In this document: positions 1-7,531 of the stretch, one piece after another
Layout of the letters: the number at the start of each line of letters is the position of its first letter
Position numbering within the stretch: position 1 is the stretch's first letter
Source of the DNA: Peptoniphilus sp. BV3C26
Lineage (GTDB): Bacteria; Bacillota; Clostridia; Tissierellales; Peptoniphilaceae
Reading direction: 5' to 3'
NCBI RefSeq assembly: GCF_000478985.1
Contig: NZ_AWXB01000069.1
Span: 1 to 64,000, forward strand
Length of the DNA stretch: 64,000 nt
Notes under the pieces: generated by a model
Told to the model about the DNA's origin: nothing
Database searches by the model: none
What the model saw: only the letters and a program-made list of their open reading frames with translations
Made by a program: the position numbers and the translations under genes

Positions 1-76
1 TTTTTTTGTTGTTTTAGGTGGAGGCTTAATAGATTTTTATATCCTCTTTGTGAATGAGCGTTTTGAAATGATAGAA

Positions 77-127
77 TTAAAAAAGCCGACTACTGAATTA
101 ATTTTTGTTGTTTCAGTATGTCGGCTT
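77..127 (-). terminator. Rho-independent terminator
   Basis: Read on the minus strand, AAGCCGAC and GTCGGCTT pair, extended inward by ACTGAA/TTCAGT, and the stem is followed by a T run. It would end leftward transcripts coming from the DUF3847 gene. Confidence 0.7.
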
Positions 128-150
128 AATTGTTTTGTTCATTTCAAATT

Positions 151-200
151 TTAAAAGTCAAGGGCGAGCGTTAGCGAGTTTATTTACCCTTGACTTTTAA
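151..200. repeat. Long inverted repeat next to oriT-like site
   Basis: TTAAAAGTCAAGGG (151-164) is perfectly complementary to CCCTTGACTTTTAA (187-200), with a 22-base loop. It lies about 50 bases from the oriT-like site of element A. A comparable large hairpin lies between the relaxase and oriT of element B, so the pair may belong to the transfer origin regions. Confidence 0.6.
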
Positions 201-248
201 AAAGCGAATGGTTGTTGGTCGCTTCAGGGTTTGGCTCCGCAGGACGCA

Positions 249-293
249 AGCACCCTTTAGGGTGTATAATTGCGCCCTTAGAAAATCTAAGGG
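249..293 (+). other. Candidate oriT of element A (MOBQ type)
   Basis: A 14-base palindrome CACCCTTTAGGGTG (251-264) is followed by TATAATTGCGCCCTT. This closely matches element B (12,931-12,960), where the palindrome is followed by ATAAGTGCGCCCTT. The nick region of RSF1010/pSC101-type (MOBQ) plasmids is known to have an inverted repeat and then a TAARTGCGCCCT core. A second small repeat, CCCTTAG/CTAAGGG, follows at 275-293. The site sits beside DUF3847, as in element B, but its relaxase gene is outside the window. Confidence 0.6.
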
Positions 294-315
294 AGATTTA
301 ATTATTTTATTTTTC

Positions 316-606
316 CTAATTTTCTATCATTATTCTTAGTATTTTTTTAAATTCTTTTGTCTTTGTTGCTTCTTCTAGTAGTATTTTTATTTCTTCATCT
401 GTTAGTTCTTCTGCATTTTCTATAAGGCTTTCTAAGATTGCTCCTCTTGTTATGAGCCTATGAGTTCTTTCTTTTCTTCTTTTCACTATGTCTTGTTTTA
501 ATATCTTTTGTTCTTGATTTTTTAGTTGCCTTAATCTTTCTTCTGTATGGTCAATTTTATCTTTTATTTCTTTTGACTCTTGTCTTATTTGATCTAATTT
601 TTTCAT
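316..606 (-). CDS. DUF3847 family protein
   Basis: A 96-residue, highly charged, helical protein with a coiled-coil N-terminal half (about residues 1-45). It has the family-typical RTHRLxTRGxxLES stretch around residues 47-62 and a short acidic helical end. DUF3847 proteins are known as small companions of MobA/MobL-type relaxases in mobilizable elements. Their role is not known. It is paralogous to the protein at 12,979-13,293 in element B and likewise lies beside an oriT-like site. It has an ATG start with a plausible Shine-Dalgarno (AAGGAG) about 8 bases upstream. Confidence 0.75.
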   Translation of the reverse strand: MKKLDQIRQESKEIKDKIDHTEERLRQLKNQEQKILKQDIVKRRKERTHRLITRGAILESLIENAEELTDEEIKILLEEATKTKEFKKILRIMIEN

Positions 607-626
607 ATAGCACTCCTTTCTCGCAT

Positions 627-660
627 TAAAAAAGACGATAGAGTTTTTAATTTCTATCGC
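627..660 (-). terminator. Rho-independent terminator
   Basis: On the minus strand, CGATAGAAA pairs with TCTATCG and is followed by TCTTTTTTAAT. It lies between the lipoprotein gene and DUF3847 and resembles the hairpin at 19,324-19,360 in the ICE backbone (both share the GACGATAGA stem). Confidence 0.65.
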
Positions 661-708
661 CTAGGCTACTTTTAATTATTCTATTTACACAATCCTAAAA
701 TTTTCGCT

Positions 709-1146
709 TTATCTTTTATTATCCATGTCTTTCAATTCTTGTACTTTATCATTAAATTCTTTTAAATCTTCTTTAGAAAGTTCCCATGTCAATGGAGTTG
801 TAATCATAGGCACTCCCTCCATTGTAATATAAGGGTAATTTTCATAAATATAAAAATCTATCTTTGTACCTTCATTGCCGTTGGTAAATATAAGATGATA
901 AGATTTTATTGCATCGTCAGGTATTTCTTTAAAATAATTTTCGAATTTTTTATCATTAACATTTTCTACACTCATTTCTATAAAATCACTAAAATAATCT
1001 AACTCATCTTGTTTTTCTGTTTCAGCAATTTTTACATTGTTAGAATCAAATATTTCAATCTTATCTTCTTTTTTCTTGCTCTTACAAGAAGTGAGAACTA
1101 TTAAAAAAACAAAAATAATAGTTATAAATGCAAATCTTCTTCTCAT
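709..1146 (-). CDS. Small predicted lipoprotein
   Basis: A 145-residue protein with a classic lipoprotein signal: basic RRRF start, hydrophobic stretch to about residue 18, and lipobox LTSC with the acceptor Cys at about residue 21. A Lys-rich linker follows. The mature part is acidic and soluble and I do not recognise its family. It probably sits on the outer face of the membrane. It is cargo of element A, next to other small membrane proteins, and could belong to the immunity module or be unrelated. Confidence 0.65.
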   Translation of the reverse strand: MRRRFAFITIIFVFLIVLTSCKSKKKEDKIEIFDSNNVKIAETEKQDELDYFSDFIEMSVENVNDKKFENYFKEIPDDAIKSYHLIFTNGNEGTKIDFYIYENYPYITMEGVPMITTPLTWELSKEDLKEFNDKVQELKDMDNKR

Positions 1147-1266
1147 TTTGAACCTCCAGTTTAATAGTTACCTTCATTAATTTTCAATAAAAGTAACTCT
1201 CATTTAAATATCAACTTTTATCATCTTGACCCAACCCATGAATTAAAATGTTCTTCATAATTAAAT

Positions 1267-1605
1267 CTAACAATTCTCAGGCTTTATTAAGACTAACCAT
1301 TGATATAATCTCTTAGTAATTCTCCATAACCCTATCCCAATAATAGTTAGTAAAAATCCAACAATTACAGAAATAATTAGGTCTGGTAAAACTCCTAAAC
1401 CAAAGCTAGGTTTAGTTAACCAATACAGATCTATTCTAAATAATTTGAACACAAATTTCACGATGCTTCCAACTATAACAATTGGACCACTAATCATAAA
1501 AGCCCACCCAGTTATTCCTGTTATAGGAAATATAAATATCCAAATACAAGTAGCTATGGTATACCACTTTAAACTTTTCATAATAATCTCCTTAAAAGTA
1601 ATCAA
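1267..1605 (-). CDS. Hypothetical small membrane protein
   Basis: A 112-residue protein with about three hydrophobic segments (roughly residues 15-33, 36-55 and 70-95) and short charged loops. I recognise no family. It is in the cargo block of element A, with a plausible AAGGAG just upstream of the start. The longer ORF start may be replaced by the Met at residue 9 (MKSLKWY). Confidence 0.5.
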   Translation of the reverse strand: MITFKEIIMKSLKWYTIATCIWIFIFPITGITGWAFMISGPIVIVGSIVKFVFKLFRIDLYWLTKPSFGLGVLPDLIISVIVGFLLTIIGIGLWRITKRLYQWLVLIKPENC

Positions 1606-1677
1606 ATTTTCTATATTATTATACCCAGTTTTTTCATTTTCTATTCTTAGTCTATTGGTTGCATAGTAGTATTATAG

Positions 1678-1692
1678 CAAAAATATTTTTAT
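1678..1692. repeat. 15-base repeat, copy 1 (second copy 2674-2688)
   Basis: CAAAAATATTTTTAT occurs identically here and at 2674-2688. Each copy abuts a TATAAT-like box read on the minus strand (CTATAATAC here, GGTATAATATC at the other copy). Each lies just upstream of a cargo gene (1267-1605 and 2372-2593), so these look like duplicated cargo promoters. Confidence 0.5.
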
Positions 1693-2198
1693 TGATTTTG
1701 TACTTGGGTATTTGCCAACAAATCACCCAAATGTCTTTTATCATTACGTATTAGACCCATTAATAATAGCAGTACAGCAAATCCCATGCCTATAAAAAAC
1801 AAGACGATAGCCCATACATCAAAGTCAGTATAAATTCCATGAATCGTACTCATATGTCCTATTTGCCATGGTAAAAATTTGATTATGTTTCTTATAAAGC
1901 TTGCTTTTAAAGATTTATGTTTATAAACAAGTTTTAACCCCGCTTTGCGTTTACCAAAACTCCCATCTTTTGAATAATCCAAATAAGCAAAAATCAAAAT
2001 GATTGGAATAACTGATGTTAATAACGCAATTAATTGTGATTGTAGTTCATTCATTTTTGGAATCCCTTTAAAAAACAGATGATAAACTGCCATGCTTACT
2101 CCAAATAACAATGCTAAATACAAAAGAATAAGTAGATAATCAAAAAACAATTCTTTCATTCGTTTTTTTAATGATATTGGATTATTATTCATAAACAT
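1689..2198 (-). CDS. RDD family membrane protein
   Basis: A 169-residue protein with four hydrophobic segments. It has the R..D..D pattern of the RDD family: an N-terminal KKRMKELFFDYLL region (Arg then Asp in TM1), DYSKDGSFGKRKAGLK after TM2 (the usual GKSIGKRxxGLK-like loop), and RRHLGDLLANT near the C-terminus. The function of RDD proteins is mostly unknown; some are proposed ion exchangers. Start is ATG at 2198, or the ATG at 2192. It is cargo of element A and its link to lantibiotic immunity is unclear. Confidence 0.75.
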   Translation of the reverse strand: MFMNNNPISLKKRMKELFFDYLLILLYLALLFGVSMAVYHLFFKGIPKMNELQSQLIALLTSVIPIILIFAYLDYSKDGSFGKRKAGLKLVYKHKSLKASFIRNIIKFLPWQIGHMSTIHGIYTDFDVWAIVLFFIGMGFAVLLLLMGLIRNDKRHLGDLLANTQVQNQ

Positions 2199-2371
2199 AA
2201 TTTATTTATCCTCTCAGCGTGAAAAGTTTTCTTTATCTCCTCGTATATTATAGATGAACCATCAATTAACATTGCAGTTTTTTCATTATATCTCCTTAAC
2301 AAAAAATATTTCTATTTTCTGAAACAAGTCTTATCTCTATCTTATAGCATAACGTATTTTTGCAAATTTAA

Positions 2372-2593
2372 TTAAATTTCATCATATTTCTTTTTTAATT
2401 TATCCATGTAGTCAAGGTCAATCCACTCCTCGCTAAAACCACAGGCAGTACAAATATACCTATCAACAGACACTGCCGACATAATTGTATGCCCAGTCAT
2501 AATATTATTTCCAGTTCCATAAGCTCCAGCAGATCCTGGCACAAATAAAATATCACTTCCTCCACACTTTGGGCATTTTCTCGTATTTTTCAT
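2372..2593 (-). CDS. Small zinc-ribbon protein
   Basis: A 73-residue soluble protein with two CxxC motifs, CPKCGG (about residues 8-13) and CTACG (about 48-52), spaced as in a zinc ribbon. Between them is a Gly/Ala/Thr-rich loop. The function is unknown. The start is supported by GGAGA just upstream. A TGGTATAATAT box at 2663-2675 may be its promoter. Confidence 0.65.
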   Translation of the reverse strand: MKNTRKCPKCGGSDILFVPGSAGAYGTGNNIMTGHTIMSAVSVDRYICTACGFSEEWIDLDYMDKLKKKYDEI

Positions 2594-2662
2594 AAATTCT
2601 CCTTTTTTAATTCTTCCTTACTTTCATAATACCTCATATGCCAACCTCCGTGGTTTGTATAT

Positions 2663-2675
2663 AGATATTATACCA
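2663..2675 (-). promoter_or_regulatory. Extended -10 promoter element upstream of the zinc-ribbon gene
   Basis: The minus strand reads TGGTATAATATCT, a TGnTATAAT extended -10 box. The same TGGTATAATAT core occurs upstream of the cargo genes in element B (11,246-11,262 and 14,199-14,214). Confidence 0.5.
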
Positions 2676-2735
2676 AAAATATTTTTATCCTAACGTTAAT
2701 TCATAATATTGTAATCAAACTGTTCCTGTTTATTT

Positions 2736-2880
2736 TTATTTTACAGCCTTTTCAATTTTGCAAACTATAGGTATCTCTACAAAAAATACTGTATATTGTC
2801 CAAACTCAATTCTTACTCCGATGTTCCTCCCACATTATTAAGTATTTTTTTACTATTGATAAGCCTAATACCATTTATTC
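2736..2880 (-). pseudogene. Remnant of a histidine kinase C-terminus
   Basis: On the minus strand, successive frames read GLSIVKK, then LNNVGGTSE, then RIEFGQYTVFFVEIPI, ending at a TAA at 2736. GLGLSIVKK is the G2 box of histidine kinase ATPase domains, and the rest resembles the strand-rich end of such a domain. At least two frameshifts separate the pieces and no start region is left. It sits directly downstream of an intact kinase gene, so it may be the 3' end of an older regulator replaced by the current one. The rest of 2594-2922 shows no gene. Confidence 0.55.
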
Positions 2881-2922
2881 TTTATAACAGGAAAATGTAT
2901 CGCTTATATTGAGTTTGAAGCC

Positions 2923-4347
2923 TTAGCTTTTTTTAACTACTGGAATTATAACTTGTACACAGGCATATCCCTCTGGAGTGTTAGACAGATATAGTTCTCC
3001 ACCATTTTCTCGTATTACTCTTGCTGTAAAATACAATCCGACACCTTTTATAGTTTGTGTGTAATTCTTTTTTTCAGAAAAGCCTTTGTCAGTTGCGTGG
3101 ACTAAGGCAGCATCTGAAAAATGTGATCCAGAATTTGTGATTTTGTATTCGGCTTTCCCATTTGAAACGATAAATGTTAGATGAATTGATTGGGGTGAAT
3201 GACCATGCTCACAGGCATTAATGATAATATTAGTTAAGGCTTGATGAATTGCACTTTCCTCTGTGATTGTATAATCATCTGTATCTTGAAATTGGCTTTT
3301 CCACTCATTCCCATATTGCTCACTTAATATATGTCCTTCTTGATTTATTTTGAGATTTAAACTATCTAATGGCAATGGTTCCTTGACTAGTTGTTCGTTA
3401 TTTTCATTACTAAGTTGTAGTTGCAATCTATCTGCTACCTCTTCTAATCGATTCAAATTAAAAATAATGGATTCAGTATATTTCAATAGATTTTCATTCA
3501 TTTTTTCTTTATCCTTGTCAGATAGGAATAGAGTTAATTGACTAAGATCTTCTTTCATAAACTCAGCATTTGCACGAGCAACGGTCAACGGAGAACGATA
3601 ATCATGCAGCATTTGGGTTGTTTGTTCTCTTATTTTATGCTCGCTATTCCAAAGTTCTTCTAATGTTACCTTTAGATCAACACGCATGTGGTCCATAAGG
3701 TTCCCTAGCTCTCTAAACTCTGATATTGATAGGGAGGAAGGGACAGGTATATTTAGATCTCCATTTCCTATGGAAACAAGAGCTTTTTGTAGCGGTAATA
3801 CGTCTTTATAAATATGTCTGGTAACAGACTTTGCAAACCACATGGTTGGAATAAGAAGCGTAAGAGCAATTATGAAAATAAAAAGTGATTCTACTCTTGG
3901 CAGATGTGCATTTGCCCAATCTGAAGAATACAATACACCTATTCTGTATTTAAAGACGCAGACTCTATTATTGTATACAACTTTTGAAAAATAACCTTTA
4001 GAAAAAGGGATTTGTTTTCCATCTAAATAGTCTAGAGCATTCTCTTGATCCTCTATATTCATGTTTGAATTGATAACTTCATTTTCGTTGTTTAGCTGAA
4101 TATAGCCAATATTATCAGGCACCCAAGTTGAGTTGAAATTTTGGCTAGAAATGATTTTTTCCTTTAAGATTTCAACTTGTTTTTCTTCGTGGTTGGCAAA
4201 AGTATATAAATCATGTCTAACTCCATAGTGGAAACCGATAACCAATAAAAGAAAAAGAAAACAAATTATACCTATGAACACTAAGGAATATATAGATAAT
4301 ATTTTCCTTAGTGTATTTTTCTTAGAATATAAATTTTTTATTCCCAT
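2923..4347 (-). CDS. Sensor histidine kinase (lantibiotic-immunity two-component system)
   Basis: A membrane sensor kinase of 474 residues from the ATG at 4347, which overlaps the response regulator stop. It has two membrane spans (about residues 12-38 and 150-170) around an outside domain, then a HAMP-like linker. The H box is MLHDYRSPLTVARANAEF near residue 245, the N box NIIINACEHG, and the G box GVGLYF. The HDYRSP form is typical of SpaK/NsrK-type kinases. It presumably senses a lantibiotic or similar peptide and phosphorylates the adjacent regulator to induce LanFEG. The Met 18 bases further upstream lacks a good ribosome site. Confidence 0.85.
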   Translation of the reverse strand: MGIKNLYSKKNTLRKILSIYSLVFIGIICFLFLLLVIGFHYGVRHDLYTFANHEEKQVEILKEKIISSQNFNSTWVPDNIGYIQLNNENEVINSNMNIEDQENALDYLDGKQIPFSKGYFSKVVYNNRVCVFKYRIGVLYSSDWANAHLPRVESLFIFIIALTLLIPTMWFAKSVTRHIYKDVLPLQKALVSIGNGDLNIPVPSSLSISEFRELGNLMDHMRVDLKVTLEELWNSEHKIREQTTQMLHDYRSPLTVARANAEFMKEDLSQLTLFLSDKDKEKMNENLLKYTESIIFNLNRLEEVADRLQLQLSNENNEQLVKEPLPLDSLNLKINQEGHILSEQYGNEWKSQFQDTDDYTITEESAIHQALTNIIINACEHGHSPQSIHLTFIVSNGKAEYKITNSGSHFSDAALVHATDKGFSEKKNYTQTIKGVGLYFTARVIRENGGELYLSNTPEGYACVQVIIPVVKKS

Positions 4348-5000
4348 TTGTAACCGACTCCCCAAATTGTTTTAATTGGATCAAGTTGATAAGTTGAAAA
4401 TTTTTTTCTGATATTTTTTATATGTTCAACTATAGCTGCAGACTCAGATTCTGTCCAAAATCCACCGACTTGTTCGAGAATATGTTCTCGTGAAAAAACT
4501 TGTCCCTTATGTCTAGCTAAGAGTTCGCAAATTTCATATTCCATTTTTGTGAACTTGATAGTTTCTCCCTTTATTTGTATTTCTTTGGCATTTAAGAGAA
4601 AACGAATATCTCCAAAAGATAGGTAAGAATGATGAACACGCTCTTCCCTTCTTAGATGTGCTTTTACTCGACTGACTAATTCCAATGGTGTGAAAGGCTT
4701 GCGAATGTAATCGTCCCCGCCAAGTGCTAACCCCTCAGCGACATCTGCTTCTGTGGATTTGGCTGTAAGAAATAAGATTGGACAATCTACTTTTTCACGG
4801 ACATTTCTGCAAAGTTCAAAGCCATCCATGTCGGGCATCATCACATCGAAAATCATCAAATCAAATTGATCGAGAGATAAACTTAAAGTTTCTTTTGCTG
4901 AGGCACAAGTATATACAGAGAATTGAGCACGCTTTAAACTTGTTTCAATAACAGATCTAATTTGCTCATCGTCATCAACTACAAGTATGTTTTGACCCAT
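4338..5000 (-). CDS. OmpR-family response regulator
   Basis: A 220-residue regulator with an N-terminal receiver (LVVDDDEQ acidic pair, phospho-acceptor in MIFDVMMPD at about residue 52, conserved Lys in RKPFTP) and a C-terminal winged helix ending GVGYKWE. I chose the ATG at 5000, preceded by GGAGAGGTG, over the longer open frame starting at 5039. It overlaps the kinase gene by 10 bases. It lies just downstream of the LanFEG genes and most likely activates them. Confidence 0.88.
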   Translation of the reverse strand: MGQNILVVDDDEQIRSVIETSLKRAQFSVYTCASAKETLSLSLDQFDLMIFDVMMPDMDGFELCRNVREKVDCPILFLTAKSTEADVAEGLALGGDDYIRKPFTPLELVSRVKAHLRREERVHHSYLSFGDIRFLLNAKEIQIKGETIKFTKMEYEICELLARHKGQVFSREHILEQVGGFWTESESAAIVEHIKNIRKKFSTYQLDPIKTIWGVGYKWE

Positions 5001-5124
5001 ATATTCACCTCTCCTTTCATTAAATCTAGTCTGAGCCAAAAAGAGTACTCATATTATGAGACCACTCTTATCATTCAAAATCATAGTATGATGTGGAAAT
5101 CTTGAACTTTTAAATAATTTAATA

Positions 5125-5865
5125 TTATTCATCACTATTATCGGCTCTACCGTCCCATTTATTAAACCATATAGGAATTAAAGTAACAAGTGCAATGGTT
5201 ACTATGATACATATCAATAGACCATATCTCAGCTCAGCTGCAATCTTAAGAATATAATCTGTATGAAAAGTATCTAGAATCATTAGAGATGAAAATCTAG
5301 CTGCCCATGTTGGCGGAAGGTAATACCAAAACTTATCCAAAAGTCCAGTACATCCTAAAGCCCCAACCAGAATAAAAATGACTCCAGAACCTATTGACCA
5401 TGACGTACCAAATTTAAAAGCGATAAATAGATGGATAAAAACTAGGCAAATAAGTGGAATAAGCATAAGAATAGTAGTCAAGACGTAGGATATGGTAATC
5501 ATCTTTCCATACAGCAAAGCAAACCCAGCAACAGCAATGATTAAACTAAGACCTGTCATAATAACCAATAAAATAACAAGTGATATTAGCATTTGAATTC
5601 TTGATTTTCCAACACATAAAATATTAAAAGAAGAACCCGCACGTTGTTCCTGCTGAACAATACCAGTACACAACATGACAACCAAGCAATCCATAAATAA
5701 GGATAAGGCTTGAAAAAATCCAGATATATTTTGTTCAATACTCCATGAAGAAACAGAATAATAAGCGATAAAAAGTCCTACACAAATAATTGGCCAAAGA
5801 ATGGTTATATAAAATAGCGGACTTTTTACTATTTTATAAATATGAGAATGTAAACATTTCAACAT
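5125..5865 (-). CDS. Lantibiotic immunity ABC transporter permease (LanG/MutG-like)
   Basis: A 246-residue integral membrane protein with about six spans, acting as one of two permeases of a self-protection exporter that expels lantibiotics from the membrane. The family resemblance is to MutG/SpaG/EpiG. Evidence is length, topology and position after LanF and LanE homologues. I chose the ATG at 5865, preceded by GAGGTG. The gene follows LanE by a few bases, so the two are probably cotranscribed. No lantibiotic precursor or modification gene is nearby, so this is immunity without production. Confidence 0.8.
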   Translation of the reverse strand: MLKCLHSHIYKIVKSPLFYITILWPIICVGLFIAYYSVSSWSIEQNISGFFQALSLFMDCLVVMLCTGIVQQEQRAGSSFNILCVGKSRIQMLISLVILLVIMTGLSLIIAVAGFALLYGKMITISYVLTTILMLIPLICLVFIHLFIAFKFGTSWSIGSGVIFILVGALGCTGLLDKFWYYLPPTWAARFSSLMILDTFHTDYILKIAAELRYGLLICIIVTIALVTLIPIWFNKWDGRADNSDE

Positions 5866-5870
5866 CAAAA

Positions 5871-6620
5871 TCACCTCGCTTCTGATTTTTTATAAAGGGT
5901 GGTGGAAACAATGGACAAAACCATCGTTAGTACCACAGATGCAACAATTGCAATTAAAACATCATAAGATTGTGTATAAATCAAATCTTCTTCAACAGGC
6001 AAACCATTAGGTAAAAGCCCTAAAATAGAAATCATGGAACGATTTACCCATGCCCATGGGCAAAACATCCAATATGGTTTTAGTGCTAAAAACACACCTG
6101 AAAAAGAAATAGCTAAATTGACCACTACCGAAAAGATCACCCCTAATTTTTTTGAAATTATAAAGCTAAAAGGGATTTGCCACATGGTTGTGATAAACAT
6201 GACTATAATCCCTAAAAATATTGAAGCAATACTTAATTGCTTAATCTGATTAATTCCAAACAAACTAAAAATAAATGGTATACAAACCACAGCAACACTT
6301 AATAGAAAACAGGAAAGAAGAGCATATCCTAATACAACCAAAAGTTTAGAGCTCCATATTTTTCCTTGAGAAACTGGTAGACAACGGATTGCACGAAGTC
6401 CGTGCTTTCCGTTATCTATATTAACAGCTGTTGCACTGATCAATGCGAATGTAGCAGGTAAAAAAACTACATAGTACCAGTTAAATAAATTCAAGGAAAA
6501 ATAACCTTGTTGAACAATAGCCATTAGTGCTAAGCAAAGAGGACTGGCAATAGCAATTCTTCTTGTTGCAGTTCTTTTTGTTTTCAAGAACTCGGCCATT
6601 AATATATTTGAATTACTCAT
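5871..6620 (-). CDS. Lantibiotic immunity ABC transporter permease (LanE/MutE-like)
   Basis: A 249-residue protein with about six membrane spans starting MSNSNILMAEFLKTKRT. The MxxEFLKxKRT start is typical of MutE/EpiE/SpaE permeases. The ATG at 6620 overlaps the end of the ATPase gene (ATGAGTAAT over the GAGTAA stop) and is preceded by GGAGG, so translation is coupled. It pairs with LanG to form the membrane part of the immunity exporter. Confidence 0.82.
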   Translation of the reverse strand: MSNSNILMAEFLKTKRTATRRIAIASPLCLALMAIVQQGYFSLNLFNWYYVVFLPATFALISATAVNIDNGKHGLRAIRCLPVSQGKIWSSKLLVVLGYALLSCFLLSVAVVCIPFIFSLFGINQIKQLSIASIFLGIIVMFITTMWQIPFSFIISKKLGVIFSVVVNLAISFSGVFLALKPYWMFCPWAWVNRSMISILGLLPNGLPVEEDLIYTQSYDVLIAIVASVVLTMVLSIVSTTLYKKSEAR

Positions 6621-7323
6621 TGAAGCCTCCTTGCTGATTACTAACAACTTTCATAAAAAGTTGCTCCAAATCCATTTTAGAATCAAATGCACCTTGATAA
6701 CCTAAATGTCCTGATGCAATGATTCCAATATGATCTGCAATATGTTCGACTTCAGATAAAATATGAGAAGACAGAATTACAGTAGTTCCTTGTTGTGAAA
6801 AACCTCTAATAAGTTCTCTCAATTCCTTTATTGCAATGGGATCAAGACCATTCGTTGGTTCATCTAGAATTAAAAGTTTTGGATTACTAAGTAAAGCCAA
6901 AGCGATTCCTAATCTCTGTTTCATTCCCATTGAAAATTGTCCAGTACGTTTTTTCCCTGTATTAGTAAGACCGACAATCTGCAAAACTTCTTGAATTCGC
7001 TCTTCTTCAATCCCTAAAGCTATTGATCGTGCACGACAATTTTCATAGGCAGTTAAGTTTGGATATAGTGGTGCATTTTCAATCAATGCACCAATTTCAG
7101 AGAGATTTGAACGATTCCAAGGATTATTATTGAATATGATGTCACCAGATGTAGGTGTAATCATACCGCAAATCATTTTGAGAAGAGTGGACTTTCCGGC
7201 TCCGTTTGGTCCCAATAATCCATAAATTTTTCCTCTTGGAACATTGATATTAACGCAGTCCACCGCTTTTTGTTTCCCGAACTGCTTTGATAGATTTCTA
7301 GTTTGTAATATAAAATCATCCAT
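6613..7323 (-). CDS. Lantibiotic immunity ABC transporter ATP-binding protein (LanF-like)
   Basis: A 236-residue ABC ATPase. Walker A is GPNGAGKST (about residues 39-47), the signature is FSMGMKQRL (about 130) and Walker B is LLILDEPTNGLDP. The Q-loop position carries Glu (GALIENAPLYP, about residue 80). This E-loop is the known hallmark of LanF proteins and supports lantibiotic immunity over a generic exporter. A strong AAGGAGG precedes the ATG at 7323. It is first gene of the LanFEG-RK group in element A. The 208 bases upstream, to the recombinase stop, hold no gene. Confidence 0.87.
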   Translation of the reverse strand: MDDFILQTRNLSKQFGKQKAVDCVNINVPRGKIYGLLGPNGAGKSTLLKMICGMITPTSGDIIFNNNPWNRSNLSEIGALIENAPLYPNLTAYENCRARSIALGIEEERIQEVLQIVGLTNTGKKRTGQFSMGMKQRLGIALALLSNPKLLILDEPTNGLDPIAIKELRELIRGFSQQGTTVILSSHILSEVEHIADHIGIIASGHLGYQGAFDSKMDLEQLFMKVVSNQQGGFNE

Positions 7324-7531
7324 AGTATATTTTCCTCCTTATCATTTCTTTACGTATGTAATTTTAGGAGAAAAAAATAAGGAAATTATAAGGATTTAAA
7401 AATTTCCATAGTAGGTAGTAAGTGAGCCTTTTATTTTTCGACATATGATCATCATATAAACTATATAGTAAACGTATCACTTTTAATCTTCTCATAATAG
7501 CTTACTAATATACCTATTTTTTTCTAAACCT

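Noticed and set aside
2-154. Plus-strand open frame from the window edge (FFVVLGGGLIDFYILF...)
   Set aside because: About 50 codons without a start, running through a clear terminator hairpin and into an inverted repeat. It could be the tail of a real gene but cannot be supported from here.
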